The position numbers were made by a program, and so were the translations under genes. This document shows positions 26,201 through 37,465 of a DNA stretch of 64,000 bases, piece by piece. Within the stretch, counting starts at the first letter, position 1; each line of letters opens with the position of its first letter. The DNA is from Epiperipatus broadwayi (taxonomy: Eukaryota > Onychophora > Udeonychophora > Euonychophora > Peripatidae), in NCBI GenBank assembly GCA_028023455.1, contig JAQFVV010012424.1, positions 1,654,001 through 1,718,000 on the forward strand. Reading direction: 5' to 3'. The notes under the pieces are model-generated. The model was not told where the DNA came from. It ran no database searches and saw only the letters and a program-made list of their open reading frames with translations.

Positions 26201-28130
26201 TTCATTTAGTAAAATTATAGAAAATAATCCTTGGTTTTAGTATTTAGAATGATAATTATTAAATCATAATATTAATTAATCCCATGAAATTTCTTCAATA
26301 TTCTCTGCCAATATTCTCTGCGGCGTATCCGATGCATCACTCCATCTAGCTTAACTTTAAAATATTCGGTAAACTTTTTTTACAATATTTCCATGGATTC
26401 ATTTTTAATCAACTATTATGCGTTCATTCTTCTACATAGGTTTTCATCCTTGATAAAGCGCTTCAAAAACAAATACTTCTAAAGATGCATTTTTAATATT
26501 TCTGAGACTAGAAGTTTTTTTAATATTATAATTCCTTAACAAAATCTTCTCTATGAGCTCTTTTTAATTCTTGTAAAATATATTCTTTTTAAAAAAAAAT
26601 GTTTCCTTCAAAAAGGACTAAACATTCTATTTCTTTCATTATTATATTTTATGATAATTCATAAGATATAAGTATCTTATTCTTTTTAAAACTCTTGGAT
26701 AAAGCTTATAAATAATGCGTCACAAATCCTTTTTTAGACGGCAATAGTTTTCCATTTAAGCTTCCAGCATAATGTCCGAGCTGTGGTTTTCATGTACCAA
26801 AACATTTCTCTGGTCAAGCATTAATATAATGATATCAATGAACATACTATGCATTTTCATAGCATTATAATTTATACACACTTTACTTATTATATCCATC
26901 TGTTTCATTGCGAAGTTTAGGTTAAATTTTAGATAAAATAATCCTGGCAAGTAACTTTTAAAAATTAGCAATCCATTTAAATGAAGTTCAAAATATATTG
27001 TATTTTAAACTCTCTTTTAAAATAAATATAAAATTTTTTAAAGATTTTTCACCTCTATAGCTTCTGATATTGATATTATCCAGCTACATAGGTATGTTAT
27101 TAATCACCACTAACACATTATTAAACTCCCCTGTACATTATTAGTCTCTGGTATTTATACCTTGCAAGAATACCTTATCCTATTGGTTAATTCTTACTTT
27201 TAGCTTGAGATTTTCAATTTTTTACAGAATTGAATCTTTAAAATAAAAATTTATGATGTAATAACTTAAAATATTGTTTAAAATATTACTTTTAAATCAA
27301 TTATTACTTTATCAAAATTATTTAAACATTTAAAATAACTTTTAAAATAACATTTTAATAACTTATTCCACTCTTAATATTCCATTTATCTAGTTTTATT
27401 TAAACAAAATATTTAATTTTTATTATATCTGTATTCGTCTTTATTACATTACTTAAAACATTGCATACGATAGTTAACTTAATATTTAATATTTGCTTTA
27501 TGCTAGGTGATAATTCCATCCAATTCTATAATCTTTTAAAATATTTTAAACTTTGTTATTAATTCAAACAAGCAGTGTGTGTGAAAGTATGCATTATACA
27601 AGTCACATGATCAATAACTTTGACAGACGATTTTTAATCTATTTCTCTGCCCAGATTTATAAAATTGGTACACTTATTATATTTAATAATATAATTATAA
27701 AAATTTGGAAAAATAATTTAAAATATAGAATTAAATACAATTCTCACCATCATAAAGTTTATTTTTAAAAATATACGACTTTTATTAGATTATTAAATAT
27801 GACTTTATAAATTTAAAATATAACATTTATTAAATTATAAGTTTTAAACTATTAATATCGAACTTTTTAAATATACTTTTAATTATTTATAGCTGTGTTA
27901 TTTAATATGGCCAGCTTTTGCAACCATATGCAACAATGTTTTAAGCTTTACTTAACTACCTTTAAATGATTCATTATAATTTTATATACTACGTATTTGC
28001 TTTAGCCTCAAATTGTACTTTATAATTAACTTAATACGATTACCATATTAAAAGAATATATTCTAAAATTTAAAATTTTTAGTAATTGACTGAGATGAAC
28101 TATTACTGACCTATAGAAAAGGGTACAATA
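23271..28130. other. 4.9-kb segment inside the 3' LTR, unidentified
   Basis: The sister LTR passes directly from a TA run to 'gaagtgaaacataatgcc' at 37164. In this copy 4.9 kb lie between the TA run near 23255 and 'gaagtaaaacataatgcc' at 28136. It contains no frame above about 70 codons, an (AAT)n run at 23757-23812, and very few G residues on the plus strand. I found no terminal repeats and no clear target duplication. It may be a decayed non-coding element, or the sister LTR may have lost this part between TA runs. Confidence 0.5.
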
Positions 28131-29305
28131 TAAATGAAGTAAAACATAATGCCTCATTTAATATATTTCAGTTTGAGTTCCTACTCACAATTCAAATGTA
28201 AATATACAGGATAACATATCACAATAATTAATTTCTTACTGATAAAAAACAAACAAATATCTAATGACCTACCTCCTAGGTTTTCAATATCAGTTTTCTT
28301 CTCTATAATTATCATCGGTCATCTTCATAAATTTTCTTAAGGCATATATTTTTTCTCTTCCCACACAGGATACACAAATTAGCTTTATATTAGTATAGTG
28401 CATATAAAATACATATGTCTTTAGTAATTCGGCTGTATAATTTGATTCTTTCCCTTTACTAGCTGATTATAAGAGGTAGAGATATAATTTCATACACTGC
28501 ATTGTTATTTACTGGATTGAGCGGAACACTCGGGGTCTTCTAACTGACATGATACTTGTTCTTACCTAGCCTAACATATCAAAAGATTTACCAGTATAAT
28601 AAAACATTCTTATAGCTTATAAGATAGGTAACATAATTTTTAATTAGCAGTAAAACAAAATTCTTCTCTTCATGGCTCACTTCAACACTGCTCTACATAT
28701 AGCTTGCAGTTTAGATTTCATCAATCAATACTGGAACAAAGTTGACCTTTAAATAAATAACCACTTACTGCCTGCATCATTAGCTATCATGTGTACCTTA
28801 ATATAGAATATTCTACTATCTCAGATTCTAGAGAAAAATATTCCATTGTATTCTTCAATAAAGGAAAGAAATAGCTGTTTGCTTTCTGTTCTTTATTCTA
28901 ATATGCATTTTAAGAGATAAATTATTTGCCAGATTTTATAATTTTATTTATAATTAAAACAATATTGTCAATTCATAATTCTTTTTTTTTTTTTTTGGAT
29001 TTGAACTCACCATTCTACTTTCTATAGGAATTGATACAATTTTATTTACAACATGATTCAAATCAATAAATATATATATGCTTTGCACACAGATAATGAA
29101 GCTATTAATAGTGCTTAAAAATAAATAATATCCAAATGTTACTGCCAAGCGATTTTGAGATAGTTCGTAGTCCCATATTCATGTCCTTTAATTTACAAAT
29201 TGGATATTTTCTTTTTTTATCATATATATATATATAGGTACACACTCATGTTAGTCTTCATATCTGACTATGTACCAGTTACACTTCTGCTACTAGAATT
29301 ATATA

Positions 29306-29317
29306 TCCCCTCCCTTT
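29306..29317 (-). other. Polypurine tract of the gypsy-like element
   Basis: On the minus strand the run AAAGGGAGGGGA lies just upstream of the inner end of the 3' LTR, where plus-strand priming of LTR retrotransposons occurs. The following minus-strand sequence (TATATAATTCTAG) would be the LTR start with its TG lost; the sister LTR starts TGTACA at 39262. Confidence 0.65.
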
Positions 29318-29639
29318 AAAAGAAGACAATAGGACAGTAAAACTTTCCATTTTTCCATTATATGTTGACTAGTGAGTCGATTTCCTTTCATTTGTATTAT
29401 ATATTGCATATCATTAGCAAAAGACTTTTTACAACTTCAATGTCATTTGCGTTCTAGCAAGCTTAAAATCTTTCTTTCCAAGTTAATGTTCATTTTCAGC
29501 CCTACATGGTTTTGATACAAACATCATATGACCATTTTATATTCTCATCATCTGAGATAAAAAAAGCATTTTCACCATGCTTCTTTACAATTTCATATAG
29601 TCATTCATAAAGTATTGTTCAGGAAGTCCAACATTAGAT

Positions 29640-30300
29640 GCCTTCACAAAGATTTTATCCCTTATCGTAAAAGGTAAGAGGGTTGATTCTGTTTCCTTTT
29701 CCCATTGACTACACATTCACTTGTATGCCTTGTCTTGATCAACTTCCTTATTAATATACTCTGGTATTACATCAAGTGGGGTTTGTATAAGGTTTGGTGC
29801 TGCTTTGCCAAAATAAAGATGAATAGGATAATTTCCATTGAATTATTCCAGGTCCAATTAATGTAATTTACATCTGTCTTTATTTGATTAATCCAACCAC
29901 AATGGTTTTTATGGATGTATATTCTATATAATATTTCTAATTATCTCATAATCCTCTTACAAAGATTAGCCTGAGGATTGTGGATGAGTTAGTCTATGTC
30001 TAATATCATGTTTTAATATCCAACAATGCCATTTGTGAATATAAATGATGTTCCATAAAAATGTGTTGCTTTTCCATTTCTTTAATAATGCTTTTGCATT
30101 AGCTTGAGTAATAAAATATGCAGCTACATACTTTGAAAAAAATCTCACAAGCGACTACCAAATACCTTTCTTTGAAATAATGGCAATTGACTATAATAAT
30201 TCATAGCAAAAATTTCATTAGGTTTTTTTTTAAGTAAAAGTGGATATAGTGTCCCCACATAGATCTATTACAATGTTTGGTTTGTAGGCACACTTCAGAA
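29640..30300 (-). pseudogene. Gypsy integrase, decayed
   Basis: The minus-strand frame near 30148-29966 contains FFSKYVAAYFITQANAKA, the block around the first catalytic Asp of gypsy integrases (usually D.FSKY). Downstream, 29850-29640 gives a basic C-terminal stretch, but the DNG and PYHP motifs are no longer clear. The frame is broken in several places. Confidence 0.65.
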
Positions 30301-30429
30301 TTGCTTAACACATATTATATTGCAATACATTTTTGGCCAATAAAATAATTTACATAATAAATATTCGACTTTGTGAGAGCCAAAGTGTCCATATAACCTG
30401 TAAACATAATTATAATATTCTTTGTAATT

Positions 30430-30960
30430 TCATAAGGTATTACTATTTTCCATATACTTTACTTTACTTGATACTCTAAAAGTTCCATTTCTAATCCAGT
30501 GTCTAGACAGTGACTTCTCTAGATCTTTTGCAGTGTCAGATTCCATTTCCATCAGGTTAATTATGTCTTTTAGTTTATCATCATTTCTTTGTAATTGGGG
30601 TAAGATTTTTAAACTGTCCTCCATGGATTCATCTATTGCTAGATTAAGAGTTGCTATATATGTGTCATCAGCACCTAAATATTTCTGTATGACATGAACT
30701 GCATTTCGACTGAGAATATCAGCTATATTTTCTGATCCCTTGCAGTATTGAACCAAGTATTGAAATTTTTGAACAAACAGGTTCCATAATACTAAATGAC
30801 TATTTATTAGGTAGCTATGATTCAAGAACTTAAGGCTCTTATGATCTGTGATTATAATGATCCCAAAAGGAATTTGTCTCAATTTTTGGAAAGCCCATAT
30901 TATTGCTAGGGCTTCCTTTTTTTGTCACAACATATTTCAACTCTGGATCTCCCAGTAGCC
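30430..30960 (-). pseudogene. Gypsy RNase H, decayed
   Basis: The frame 30882-30430 contains ITDHKSLKFLNH, then W...VQKFQYLVQYCKGSENIADILSRN. These are the DHK.L.(Y/F)L and Y..G..N..AD.LSR blocks typical of Ty3/gypsy RNase H ends. The following linker runs towards integrase. The upstream part is frameshifted. Confidence 0.85.
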
Positions 30961-31970
30961 TAATCAAGAAATAAAGAACTCCTAGTCAGTTGTTCTCCTA
31001 GATTTAGAAGAGAATTACTCCCAATCAATAGCTACTGCTATTGGTTTGGATATAAAAGTTTGTCAAAATAAGGATAAGACAGCTCAACTGTAGCAATAAA
31101 TTTCATTTGAATTTTTTCCAAATCTTGATTGGGTTTGGATATCCATCTCCCAAGTTACATTTCTTTTTAATAATTGAAGCATAGATTATATATCCAAGGC
31201 TAAATTTGGATAAAACCTATGATAAATATTATACAGGCCTAAGAATGATCTTATTTCTTTGTGAATTTCTTGAGGTTTTAAAATTTTTAATGCCATTATT
31301 TTGTCAGGATGTGGTCTTATATTCTCCTTTCCTACTATGAGGCCTAAAATATTACTCCAGAAGCCATTAAAGTAATTTTTTATATTAATTTGAATGCTTT
31401 TATCTTTACATTCATTAAAGTTCTAGGTGCATTAAATGTTCTTGTGGATCTTTAGATGCAAACACCATATCATCTACTTATACTCATTATGGATTTAACT
31501 TCATCAGACAAAATTTGACCAAGCATCTTAATAGGCCCACTCTATTTATCTATCCAAATGGCATACCTTGAAATTAATAGGAATAGTCATTATATAAAAA
31601 TTCTGTACACTTTTGATCATCTTGATGAATTACAATCTGCCTAGCTTGATGTAAGATCACGATGTTGTAAAAACTCGCTGATCCTAAAATTTAATAAGTA
31701 AATCATGGATGAGTGGCATTATATTCATATTCAGAATTGTAATCTTATTCAGTAGCGTGTCATACAGACATAATCTGATTGATCCATCCTTCCTCTTTAT
31801 AATGATTAAAGGGTTATTATATTTAGCAACTATTCCCCAATCCATCATTTGTTGAAATTGTTTTTCTACTTCACCTTTATATTGATTGGGAATGAGATAT
31901 GATCTAACTTGATAAGGTTGCTTCTCCATGATTTTAATCTGATGCATGTACCAGAGATAATACCTGGTGT
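30961..31970 (-). pseudogene. Gypsy reverse transcriptase, decayed
   Basis: The frame 31947-31684 contains KQPYQVRSYLIPNQYKGEVEK, followed by WGIVAKYNNPLIIIKRKDGSIRLCL. These match the RT start (Y..P......V...(I/L).......I..S.S....P.....KKDG..R.C.DYR). The catalytic YxDD region lies in the broken part around 31480 ('atatcatctacttatact'), where the motif is damaged. Confidence 0.8.
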
Positions 31971-32239
31971 CTCTGAAAATATTTTATGATATTTACCCAT
32001 TAAGTCATATAGTCTTTCTATGCTCATTGGGCCAATTTTTCAATATTGGTATATCTTAGCATATTTTTGAAGATTTTCAATGAGCATCACATGATCACAT
32101 TTCCTATACTAGCACATTAATTGTTGATAAACAGAGCAAAACTCTCCATACAGTATTGCCACCTGTGCTAAACAGAGTAATCAATGAATGCCAGAAGGCT
32201 TGTGCATAAAATCCCTATCCAAAGCCTACTCATACAATA

Positions 32240-32282
32240 TCCCCAGACTAGTTTCTGGCTTGTGGCCTTCGTCAGTGAGGAG
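32240..32282 (-). ncRNA. Type I hammerhead ribozyme, intact core
   Basis: On the minus strand: stem I CTCCTCA against TGGGGA, core CTGACGA, stem II GGC/GCC around loop CACAA, GAAAC-TA-GTC with minimal stem III. Predicted cleavage is between 32246 and 32245. The pair closing stem II next to the core is A-A, so stem II may be weaker than in the copy at 19-60. Confidence 0.8.
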
Positions 32283-32731
32283 CTTTGGATCTGAGAGCAC
32301 TGCATCTAGATCTTAGTTTCTAATGCAACCCTCTAGCAACCACCTTTTATCTTTACTTAACTACAAAACTATGAGAATGAAATTGAAAAACACAAAAAAT
32401 ATTTTCAATCTAAGCTCAATAGCTTATATAGTCATATGGGTCTGAACTCAGTTCAGCACCCATACATTTTGGTGTCTTTGGCTCTTTTACAACCATAGCC
32501 ACCACTATCCTATTAGGCAGGATTGGTGTTAAACCATTAAGCATCACATGATCACATTTCCTATACTAGCACATTAATTGTTGATAAACAGAGCAAAACT
32601 CTCCATATAGTATTGCCACCTGTGCTATCAATTTCATTCTCATGGTTTTGTAATTAAGTAGAGATAAAAGGTGGTTGCTAGAGGTTTGCATTAGATCCTA
32701 AGATCTAGATGCAGTGCTCTCAGATCCAAAG

Positions 32732-32776
32732 CTCCTCACTGACAAAGGCCACAAGCCAGAAACTAGTCTGGGGATA
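32732..32776 (+). ncRNA. Hammerhead ribozyme copy with core mutation
   Basis: All blocks of the hammerhead are present, but the core reads CTGACAA instead of CTGANGA. The invariant G8 (general base region of the active site) is A, so cleavage is predicted to be lost. The next monomer at 33188 shares the change, which means it was present before the tandem copies were made or was spread between them. Confidence 0.75.
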
Positions 32777-33187
32777 TTGGATGAGTAGGCATTGGATAGG
32801 GATTTTATGCACAAGCCTTCTGGCATCCATTGATTACTCTGTTTAGCACAGGTGGCAATACTGTATGAAGAGTTTTGCTCTGTTTATCAACAATTAATGT
32901 GCTAGTATAGGAAATGTGATCATGTGATGCTTAATGGTTTAACACCAATCCTGCCTAATAGGATAATGGTGGCTATAGTTGTAAAAGAGCCAAAGACACC
33001 AGAATGTATGGGTGCTGAACTGAGTTCAGACCCATATGACTATATAAGCTATTGAGCTTAGATTGAAAATATTTTTTGTGTTTTCAATTTCATTCTCATA
33101 GTTTTGTAGTTAAGTAGAAATAAAAGGTGGTTGCTAGAGGGTTGCATTAGATCCTAAGATCTAGATGCAGTGCTCTCAGATACAAAG

Positions 33188-33232
33188 CTCCTCACTGACA
33201 AAGGCCACAAGCCAGAAACTAGTCTGGGAATA
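33188..33232 (+). ncRNA. Hammerhead ribozyme copy with core mutation
   Basis: This is the second plus-strand copy, 456 bp from the first. The core again reads CTGACAA. Stem II GGCC/GGCC-like pairing, GAAA and CTAGTC are kept. Confidence 0.75.
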
Positions 33233-33341
33233 TTGGATGAGTAGGCATTGGATAGGGATTTTATGCACAAGCCTTCTGGTATCCATTGATTACTCTGTTT
33301 AGCACAGGTGGCAATACTGTATGGAGAGTTTTGCTCTGTTT

Positions 33342-33770
33342 ATTTTCAATGAGTTTTAAACAACTAATTTCATTAGAAAAGCATAATTTTTCAAATGCAA
33401 ATTCAAAATATTTTTTATGTATGGTCACTTGATTCTTTATATAATCCAATATGCAATTTAACTGGTTCATAAAATCTGAGCCCAGTACTACATCATAAAT
33501 TAATCCTTTTAGTATCAAGAACACAATGTATTTGCTTTATTTTAATCTTGATCCATATTTGTTTTCAGCCTAGCTGTACTATTTTTTTTTTTGATTAGCT
33601 AACATTACTTGAGAAACTTTTATTGGGAATACATGCATAAAAAGGGGAAAGTTCATATAACTCTTCAGAGATCACACATATCTGGCTTCTAGGATCAATC
33701 AATGCATTGACATCTATACCCTCAATGTTAATGTCTATTTTGTGACATATCTACCTTGCATATAGAGGTA
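33342..33770 (-). pseudogene. Gypsy aspartic protease, decayed
   Basis: On the minus strand the stretch near 33700 reads IEGIDVNALID, two changed residues, then SQICVISEE. This is the active-site region of a retroviral-type aspartic protease with the D-T-G triad altered to D-P-R. Downstream (33524-33350) GLIYDVVLGSDFMNQLNCILDY corresponds to the YD(V/I)(I/V)LG.DFL.......DY block that ends the domain. The hammerhead array lies just behind it. Confidence 0.75.
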
Positions 33771-33899
33771 CATTATTTTTCCATTCACATGTCAAATTTT
33801 CCAATGCATCAACTAATTCTTTTTCCTTTTCCAAATTTCCTGTCTTCTTATTCTGACCTCAACAGAAAGAACATTCTATTGAGGTCCCTGCATGTTTAA

Positions 33900-35310
33900 T
33901 GATCTCTTCATATACAGTGGCTTTCCATATTTAGTGGGTATTTCACTAATACTTAATGTTGATTGTTTAGACATTTTCTTTCTGGACTAGGCTGACTCCT
34001 AGAACAATATATATTGTGCATTCTATTACTGTTATCAGAGCTTGTTTCTCTTCTTTGCCACTATCTATAGAGTTGGTATTTTTGATTATGCAACCGATAG
34101 ATGCACTGCCCTCTAGATGACCGCTGACCGACCTAACATGATCTTGTTTTCTCTATCCTGATTCTGTTAGCTCACGTCTAGTGCATTTAAGAAACTCTGT
34201 AACCTCTTGTGGTTTTTCTGTCATGCTTATGATCATCTATTCCACCTAAAATGAAAAATTTATGTCAGATTATTCTAATTAACTGGTTTTCTCTGTCATG
34301 CTGCATGCTAATAATTTGTAATATAGACATCTGTCATCTAAAAAAACTGGGTCTACATTTCACACCCTTTTATACGAAATCTTTCTTGCATAATCTGGTA
34401 TCTAATGGCTTCTTGCTGCTCATCTGACCTGTTTTCAGCGTAAGAGGTTGGCTTATTTATCAGAGTTTTGCCACACTTTGGCAGGGCCATTCAAATGATT
34501 GTAGGCAATAATAATTTGCTATCTTTCTATAAGCTGATTTAACTTGAAATAGTTTCCCAAGTTATCAAAATGTTTCATAGGCATTTCTCCTGCCCCACTT
34601 CTGAAAGTATGAATTTTTAAAAATTGGTTAACGTGATTCATCATCATGATTATTTATATTGTACTTTAATCCTGTATTATCTTGACTTTCTCTTGGCTTC
34701 ATATCTGCTGTATCATATTTGCTTTCTTTAATTTGTTTCAATGACCCAATTTTTGTTTTCTTCAATTTCGTGTAGTCATCCTTAATGTAATTAATCATGA
34801 CTACTTCTTTCTCCTTTTTCTGAATCATCTATTGTGTTCATGAGTTCTTTGCCTTGGTTTGAACTACATCTACCATCTCATCTTTTGTTCCAACATTTCC
34901 AGTCTTTTGGCTATACTTAGCACCATTTCTTGTGGCATACCTTCATAGAATTAATCAGATTCACGAACCATGTCTTGCACATCCACATATAAAATTTTCT
35001 TTAAGGACTCCATCTTCTGTTGTACTTGTTTGGCTTCTTATCTCAACCTTTGGTGCCTACAGTATCTTGTACATCTTTAATTTTTTTTTTATTTCTCTAA
35101 TTTCTGATTGCATCTCATTTTTTAAATTGTTCAAATGCTGAATAAATTGTTTCAAATTTTGAATGCATTTCTTCAAATTTTTTATCTCTGCTGTCCTGTT
35201 TTTCTTCAAAGTTCCTCATAAATGCCAACATTTCTGTATTAACTGTGGCAGGCTTCTTTTCTCTGAGCATTTGTAGTCTGTATTTCCTCTTGCACTGCAT
35301 TTATTTAGTT
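33900..35310 (-). pseudogene. Gag-like region of the gypsy element, decayed
   Basis: Minus-strand frames at 35300-35115 and 34828-34628 encode charged, Lys/Glu-rich stretches (for example NFEEKQDSRDKKFEEMHSKF), probably a coiled coil near the Gag N terminus. No zinc knuckle CCHC could be made out. The assignment rests mainly on position between primer binding site and protease. Confidence 0.5.
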
Positions 35311-35861
35311 GTACATTTTCTACTATTGGTGGATACATATTTATGTGTCTCACATTCTTTTTAATTATCATGAGTATTTATATATGATTTCATCTTTTAT
35401 TAACTCTTTTATTTATTTATTGCAGTTTTTTTCTCTTTAATTTCTCCCTACCTTTCCTTATATATTTATTTTTTTTTATATTTAATTTTTTTTTAAATTT
35501 TTATTTTTTATTTTAATAATAAAAAATCCAGTACAAAAATATATAATAAAAATATTGTAAAAAAAATATTTAATAATCCCCAACAAAAACACATTCTTTT
35601 TAATTATCATGATTATTTATATATGATTTCATCTTTTATTAACTCTTTTATTTATTTATTTGCATAATTTTCTTTTTTCTCTTATAAATTAATAGGATAT
35701 CAGTCTCAACCTTAGCATATAGTCCTTTTCTAGCATAGTGTTATCTACTTCTGCCTTTACATTATCTTTATATTGCTGTTTATATTAATTTTTCAGTTAA
35801 AACATCTTTCTTTAGACATTTTAGTATTTTAACTCGTTTAATTATCAGAAAGACTGTTCAG

Positions 35862-35879
35862 GCCCTATGTTGGGCACCA
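35862..35879 (-). other. Primer binding site, tRNA-Lys type
   Basis: The minus strand reads TGGTGCCCAACATAGGGC, four bases after the LTR end. It matches the complement of the 3' end of tRNA-Lys(1,2) (TGGCGCCCAACGTGGGGC) at 15 of 18 positions. Two of the three differences are CpG-to-TpG/CpA changes, as expected from decay. Confidence 0.8.
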
Positions 35880-36310
35880 ATAATGTATTAGTAATAACGA
35901 TCATTGTGGTCTAGTAGTAAATACCTCAGTAGTTCAAGTTTGAGCCCAAACCATGATATATGCAATATATAAAAGATATTTCATGTTCAACAAGCATAAA
36001 CACTTAATTATAAATTTAAGAATATCTCACATCTGTGAAACATATAAATCATTGTTTAAATCTATATCATTAAATTCAATAATAGAAATGTTAATGGTTT
36101 TATGATTACAATCATTTTGTTTTCTATTGAAAGAAACTCCCAGTGCCAAACCTCCTCAAAAGAATGTTTACTTAGAATTATGCAAGATTATCATTTGTAA
36201 AACATTATCATAACACCCCAGCATATCCTTCATTGGTTTGCATATTCTCAGAGTTGTAGATGTTTATATAAACTAGCATGTGCATTGAAGTTATATTTAA
36301 ACTTATAAAA

Positions 36311-36866
36311 TGCATGAACACACAAAGCTGAAGAGAAAGAAATATTAATACAGATAGATACAAACTAAATATCTGTATCAACATATGTGGCTAAGCGCTT
36401 TTGAGTGTCAGGATCCTCATATTTATAGTCATCTTGTAAATAAATAAATTGATTAAGTTATGCAAATGAGAGTTATGTATTCCATTTCCTAAAGATCTTA
36501 TAATAAGAGTATTTTCTGTTTATCAAGTTATCTTTAGTGATAAAGAAAGCCTCTTTTATCTTTATATTGAGATCGTGCCACTCTCTGCAAACAATCGCTG
36601 GGTATTTAAGTTGGGAATCATGACCAACTGAGCTAGGTGAAAACTGCACAAGAAGTGTCTGTTAGTGCTTTATTATAGAAGTATGTGTGTTAGGATAGCC
36701 TAATGGACAGAGAGCCCTGGTCTCACCATAATATGATGCTGTACAATTTGCTTCAGGGCAGACAATATTATAAACCACCTGAGGTAACAGCGAAGTTGGT
36801 AAGCAGTCTTTGGTATTATTTATTAGTTTGTTGGAGTTGGGGAGGGGGGATGAAAGCATAAATGAT
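36311..36866 (-). mobile_element. Penelope-like element fragment with GIY-YIG domain
   Basis: The minus-strand frame 36859-36662 has LPNSNKLINNTKD, then VVYNIVCPEANCTASYYGETRA. This is the start of the Penelope-like GIY-YIG endonuclease (VY.I.C...C...Y.GET). The rest is lost. The insertion is recognised by comparison with the sister LTR at 22960-23000. It is flanked by the near-identical 'acttataaaa' (36301-36310) and 'acttatgaaa' (36867-36876). The 3' module 'gcgcttttgagtgtcagga' near 36386 resembles that of the element at 40410. Confidence 0.75.
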
Positions 36867-37117
36867 ACTTATGAAAAACAAACTGGATTAATAAAACAAT
36901 ATAACCATATATTAATAAAACAAAATGTGTGGTTTGGTTATAGCTTTATGACAATAATTCCAAATGTAGATCTTAAGCTCATAATTAATATTTCAATCAA
37001 TAGTTCAGAATTATATTTCATTTGTTTCTTGTTTAGTACTTTCACATAGATACAAAATCAAGTGCCCACACAATGTATTTTAAAAAAAAGTTCATACATT
37101 TAGCTTCTAGTGTTTCC

Positions 37118-37120
<3 letters not shown>

Positions 37121-37163
<43 letters not shown>
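37121..37163. repeat. (TA)n microsatellite in LTR
   Basis: A pure TA run stands where the sister LTR carries the 4.9-kb segment. Confidence 0.9.
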
Positions 37164-37166
<3 letters not shown>

Positions 37167-37465
37167 GTGAAACATAATGCCTCATTTCAGTTTGAATTTA
37201 TACTCACAATACAAATGGATAACATATCACAATAATTAATTTCTTTTAGTTTTTGTAAGTTTAAAGTCTCTTTTCAATACTATAGAATAAATAGCTTTAT
37301 ATCTTGCCAGTAAAAACAAATATTTAACATCCTATTTCCTAGGTTTCAGATGTCAGTTTTCTTCTCTATAAGTTTGATCATCTTAATAAATTTTCTTAAA
37401 GGGTATACTTTTTCTTTTCCTATACTGGATATGTAAATTAACTTTATATTAGCATTGTGCATAAG

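Larger units (their letters stand above)
17992..29305 (-). mobile_element. 3' LTR of Ty3/gypsy-like element, split by later insertions
   Basis: Pieces at 17992-18060, 18414-18432, 22616-23270 and 28130-29305 align in order with the other LTR at 35884-39262. The shared landmark 'agtaaatacctcagtagtt' is at 18011 and 35918. The pieces at 22616-23270 match 35989-37120, and 28130-29250 matches 37160-39220. The uninterrupted LTR would be about 1.8 kb. The gaps are filled by a foldback element, an L1/Tx1-like LINE and a 4.9-kb segment. The inner end lies next to the polypurine tract at 29306-29317. Confidence 0.75.
32085..33341. mobile_element. Hammerhead repeat family 1: inverted tandem array inserted in gypsy element
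   Basis: This 1,257-bp insertion is flanked by the 12-bp duplication 'attttcaatgag' (32073-32084 and 33342-33353). The first part carries the unit with its ribozyme on the minus strand; 'ctctccata' recurs at 32142 and 32599 (457 bp). After about 32640 the orientation flips and the ribozyme block recurs on the plus strand at 32732 and 33188, exactly 456 bp apart. The insert is thus a head-to-head array of one plus part monomers on each side, and its transcript would form a long hairpin. Confidence 0.9.
29318..35883 (-). mobile_element. Internal region of a Ty3/gypsy-like LTR retrotransposon (decayed)
   Basis: Read from right to left the order is primer binding site, gag-like coiled coil, protease, RT, RNase H, integrase, polypurine tract. 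The order RT-RNase H-integrase is that of Ty3/gypsy and not Ty1/copia. Every domain carries stops and frameshifts. A 1,257-bp hammerhead array was inserted between protease and RT (32085-33341). The spread between the two LTRs, each with independent later insertions, shows the element is old. Confidence 0.85.
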
